A stretch of DNA of 5,212 nucleotides from NCBI RefSeq assembly GCF_938039775.1, contig NZ_CALHTQ010000018.1, positions 1-5,212 on the forward strand. Direction: 5' to 3'. The translations under genes and the position numbers were made by a program. The notes below the pieces were generated by a model. It was given only the letters and a program-made list of their open reading frames with translations, made no database searches and was not told the origin of the DNA. This document shows, in pieces, positions 4,592 to 5,212 of the stretch (position 1 is its first letter; the number at the start of each line of letters is the position of its first letter). This DNA is from an uncultured Mogibacterium sp. (GTDB lineage: Bacteria > Bacillota_A > Clostridia > Peptostreptococcales > Anaerovoracaceae).

Positions 4592-5109
4592 GATTTGTTC
4601 CTTTCTCGTCTTAACTTTAGTCTGCGTTTTACGATGAGCTGATATGCTGCAGCGGTCGCGACATCCTCTATTACTCTAAAATAATCCTGTTCTGGCTTCA
4701 TGTGACATATGCTATCAGCATATGTCGAAGCGATTGCAGCCTCGAGAGTGCTGCAATATAGATCATAAGATTCAGATATCTTGTAGCCGACACCATTGTC
4801 ATCGTCTATTGCAGAAATTAGTTCAGCGATTTCCTGTACGTTAAATATAGACTTGAGTGTTACTATTACGAACAGCCTAGAAATTGCTTCCTTATCGTAC
4901 CTGCGCTTCACAGGTGGCGGAATAACTCCAAGTTTAACATAATTATTTACCATAGTGCTAGTCAGCAAATAGCTGTCTCCGTATGTGTCCTGAAAATGAG
5001 GATTTATCAGCGATAGTACCTGGTCCATATATAAGGACATCTCTGGAAGTTCATCCCAGCGTGGGAGGCGTAGTATTGTGCTATCCTGCGGCAGTTTTCT
5101 TCTCTCCAT
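4588..5109 (-). CDS. DUF1836 domain protein, putative helix-turn-helix regulator
   Basis: This 173-residue protein matches the DUF1836 family of Gram-positive bacteria. The region at about 49-105 reads as a MerR-like winged helix-turn-helix: LTSTMVNNYVKLGVIPPPVK (49-68), then a basic RRYDKEAISRL segment, then VTLKSIFNVQEIAELI. In that pattern 'xTxxMVNNYVKxGxIPxP' is the family's most conserved part. The C-terminal half (about 106-173) is helical and ends in a very basic tail, KRRLKLRRER. DNA binding is inferred from the fold pattern; no target is known to me. The ATG at 5109-5107 has GGAAGGAG (complement of 5113-5120) upstream, with close spacing of three bases. The gene leads an operon with the TSCPD protein and overlaps it by four bases. 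A good promoter lies just upstream. It could be autoregulated, but no clear operator is visible. Confidence 0.88.
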   Translation of the reverse strand: MERRKLPQDSTILRLPRWDELPEMSLYMDQVLSLINPHFQDTYGDSYLLTSTMVNNYVKLGVIPPPVKRRYDKEAISRLFVIVTLKSIFNVQEIAELISAIDDDNGVGYKISESYDLYCSTLEAAIASTYADSICHMKPEQDYFRVIEDVATAAAYQLIVKRRLKLRRERNKS

Positions 5110-5139
5110 ATGCTCCTTCCAGTTACACTCCTAATAAGG

Positions 5140-5168
5140 ATAGTAACACAGCTCTATGCGAGCTTCAA
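5140..5168 (-). promoter_or_regulatory. Sigma-A-type promoter of the DUF1836-TSCPD operon
   Basis: On the minus strand TTGAAG (complement of 5163-5168) and TACTAT (complement of 5140-5145) are separated by exactly 17 bases. Transcription would start near 5133, giving a leader of about 24 bases to the ATG at 5109. The remaining bases to the right edge (5169-5212) are AT-rich, with no gene that I can support. Confidence 0.65.
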
Positions 5169-5212
5169 ATATCCAAGAACTTGTATTTTTTAACTATTCG
5201 CACATGTATACT

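Overview
The window looks like ordinary chromosome from a low-to-mid GC Gram-positive anaerobe, most likely class Clostridia. The grounds are strong GGAGG-type ribosome binding sites, a DacF-type D-Ala-D-Ala carboxypeptidase, a DUF1836 regulator paired with a TIGR03905-type TSCPD protein (both families are typical of Clostridia and relatives), and a formate/nitrite-type channel. Genus cannot be fixed by eye. I found no insertion sequence, integrase, CRISPR array or complete phage gene.

Left part (1-1726, + strand): the C-terminal 100 residues of a diacylglycerol-kinase-family lipid kinase run in from the left edge. A gap of 73 bases follows, then a complete penicillin-binding carboxypeptidase with all three active-site motifs. 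Both are envelope genes and could share a transcript.

Centre (1727-2738): a good sigma-A-type promoter drives a serine tRNA (anticodon CGA) through a leader of about 100 nt that contains a hairpin. A long, nearly symmetrical hairpin directly behind the tRNA ends it. The same hairpin probably also ends the converging minus-strand gene, a 151-residue orphan protein with one membrane helix. Between that gene's stop and the shared terminator lies an unusually GC-rich, structured stretch that no gene explains. A 176-base AT-rich divergent intergenic region separates the orphan from the next gene.

Right part (2739-5212): a complete FocA/NirC-family channel on + converges, across a symmetrical terminator, on a minus-strand gene for an unrecognised secreted protein. 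Further right, also on minus, is a two-gene operon: a DUF1836 putative helix-turn-helix regulator followed by a small four-cysteine TSCPD protein. They overlap in an ATGA stop/start, and the second stop codon sits inside the loop of the operon terminator. A consensus-like promoter precedes the operon.

I see no single multi-gene system joining all of this. The items most worth a second look are the GC-rich structured tail between the tRNA and the orphan membrane gene, the two unrecognised proteins, and the coupled DUF1836-TSCPD pair.
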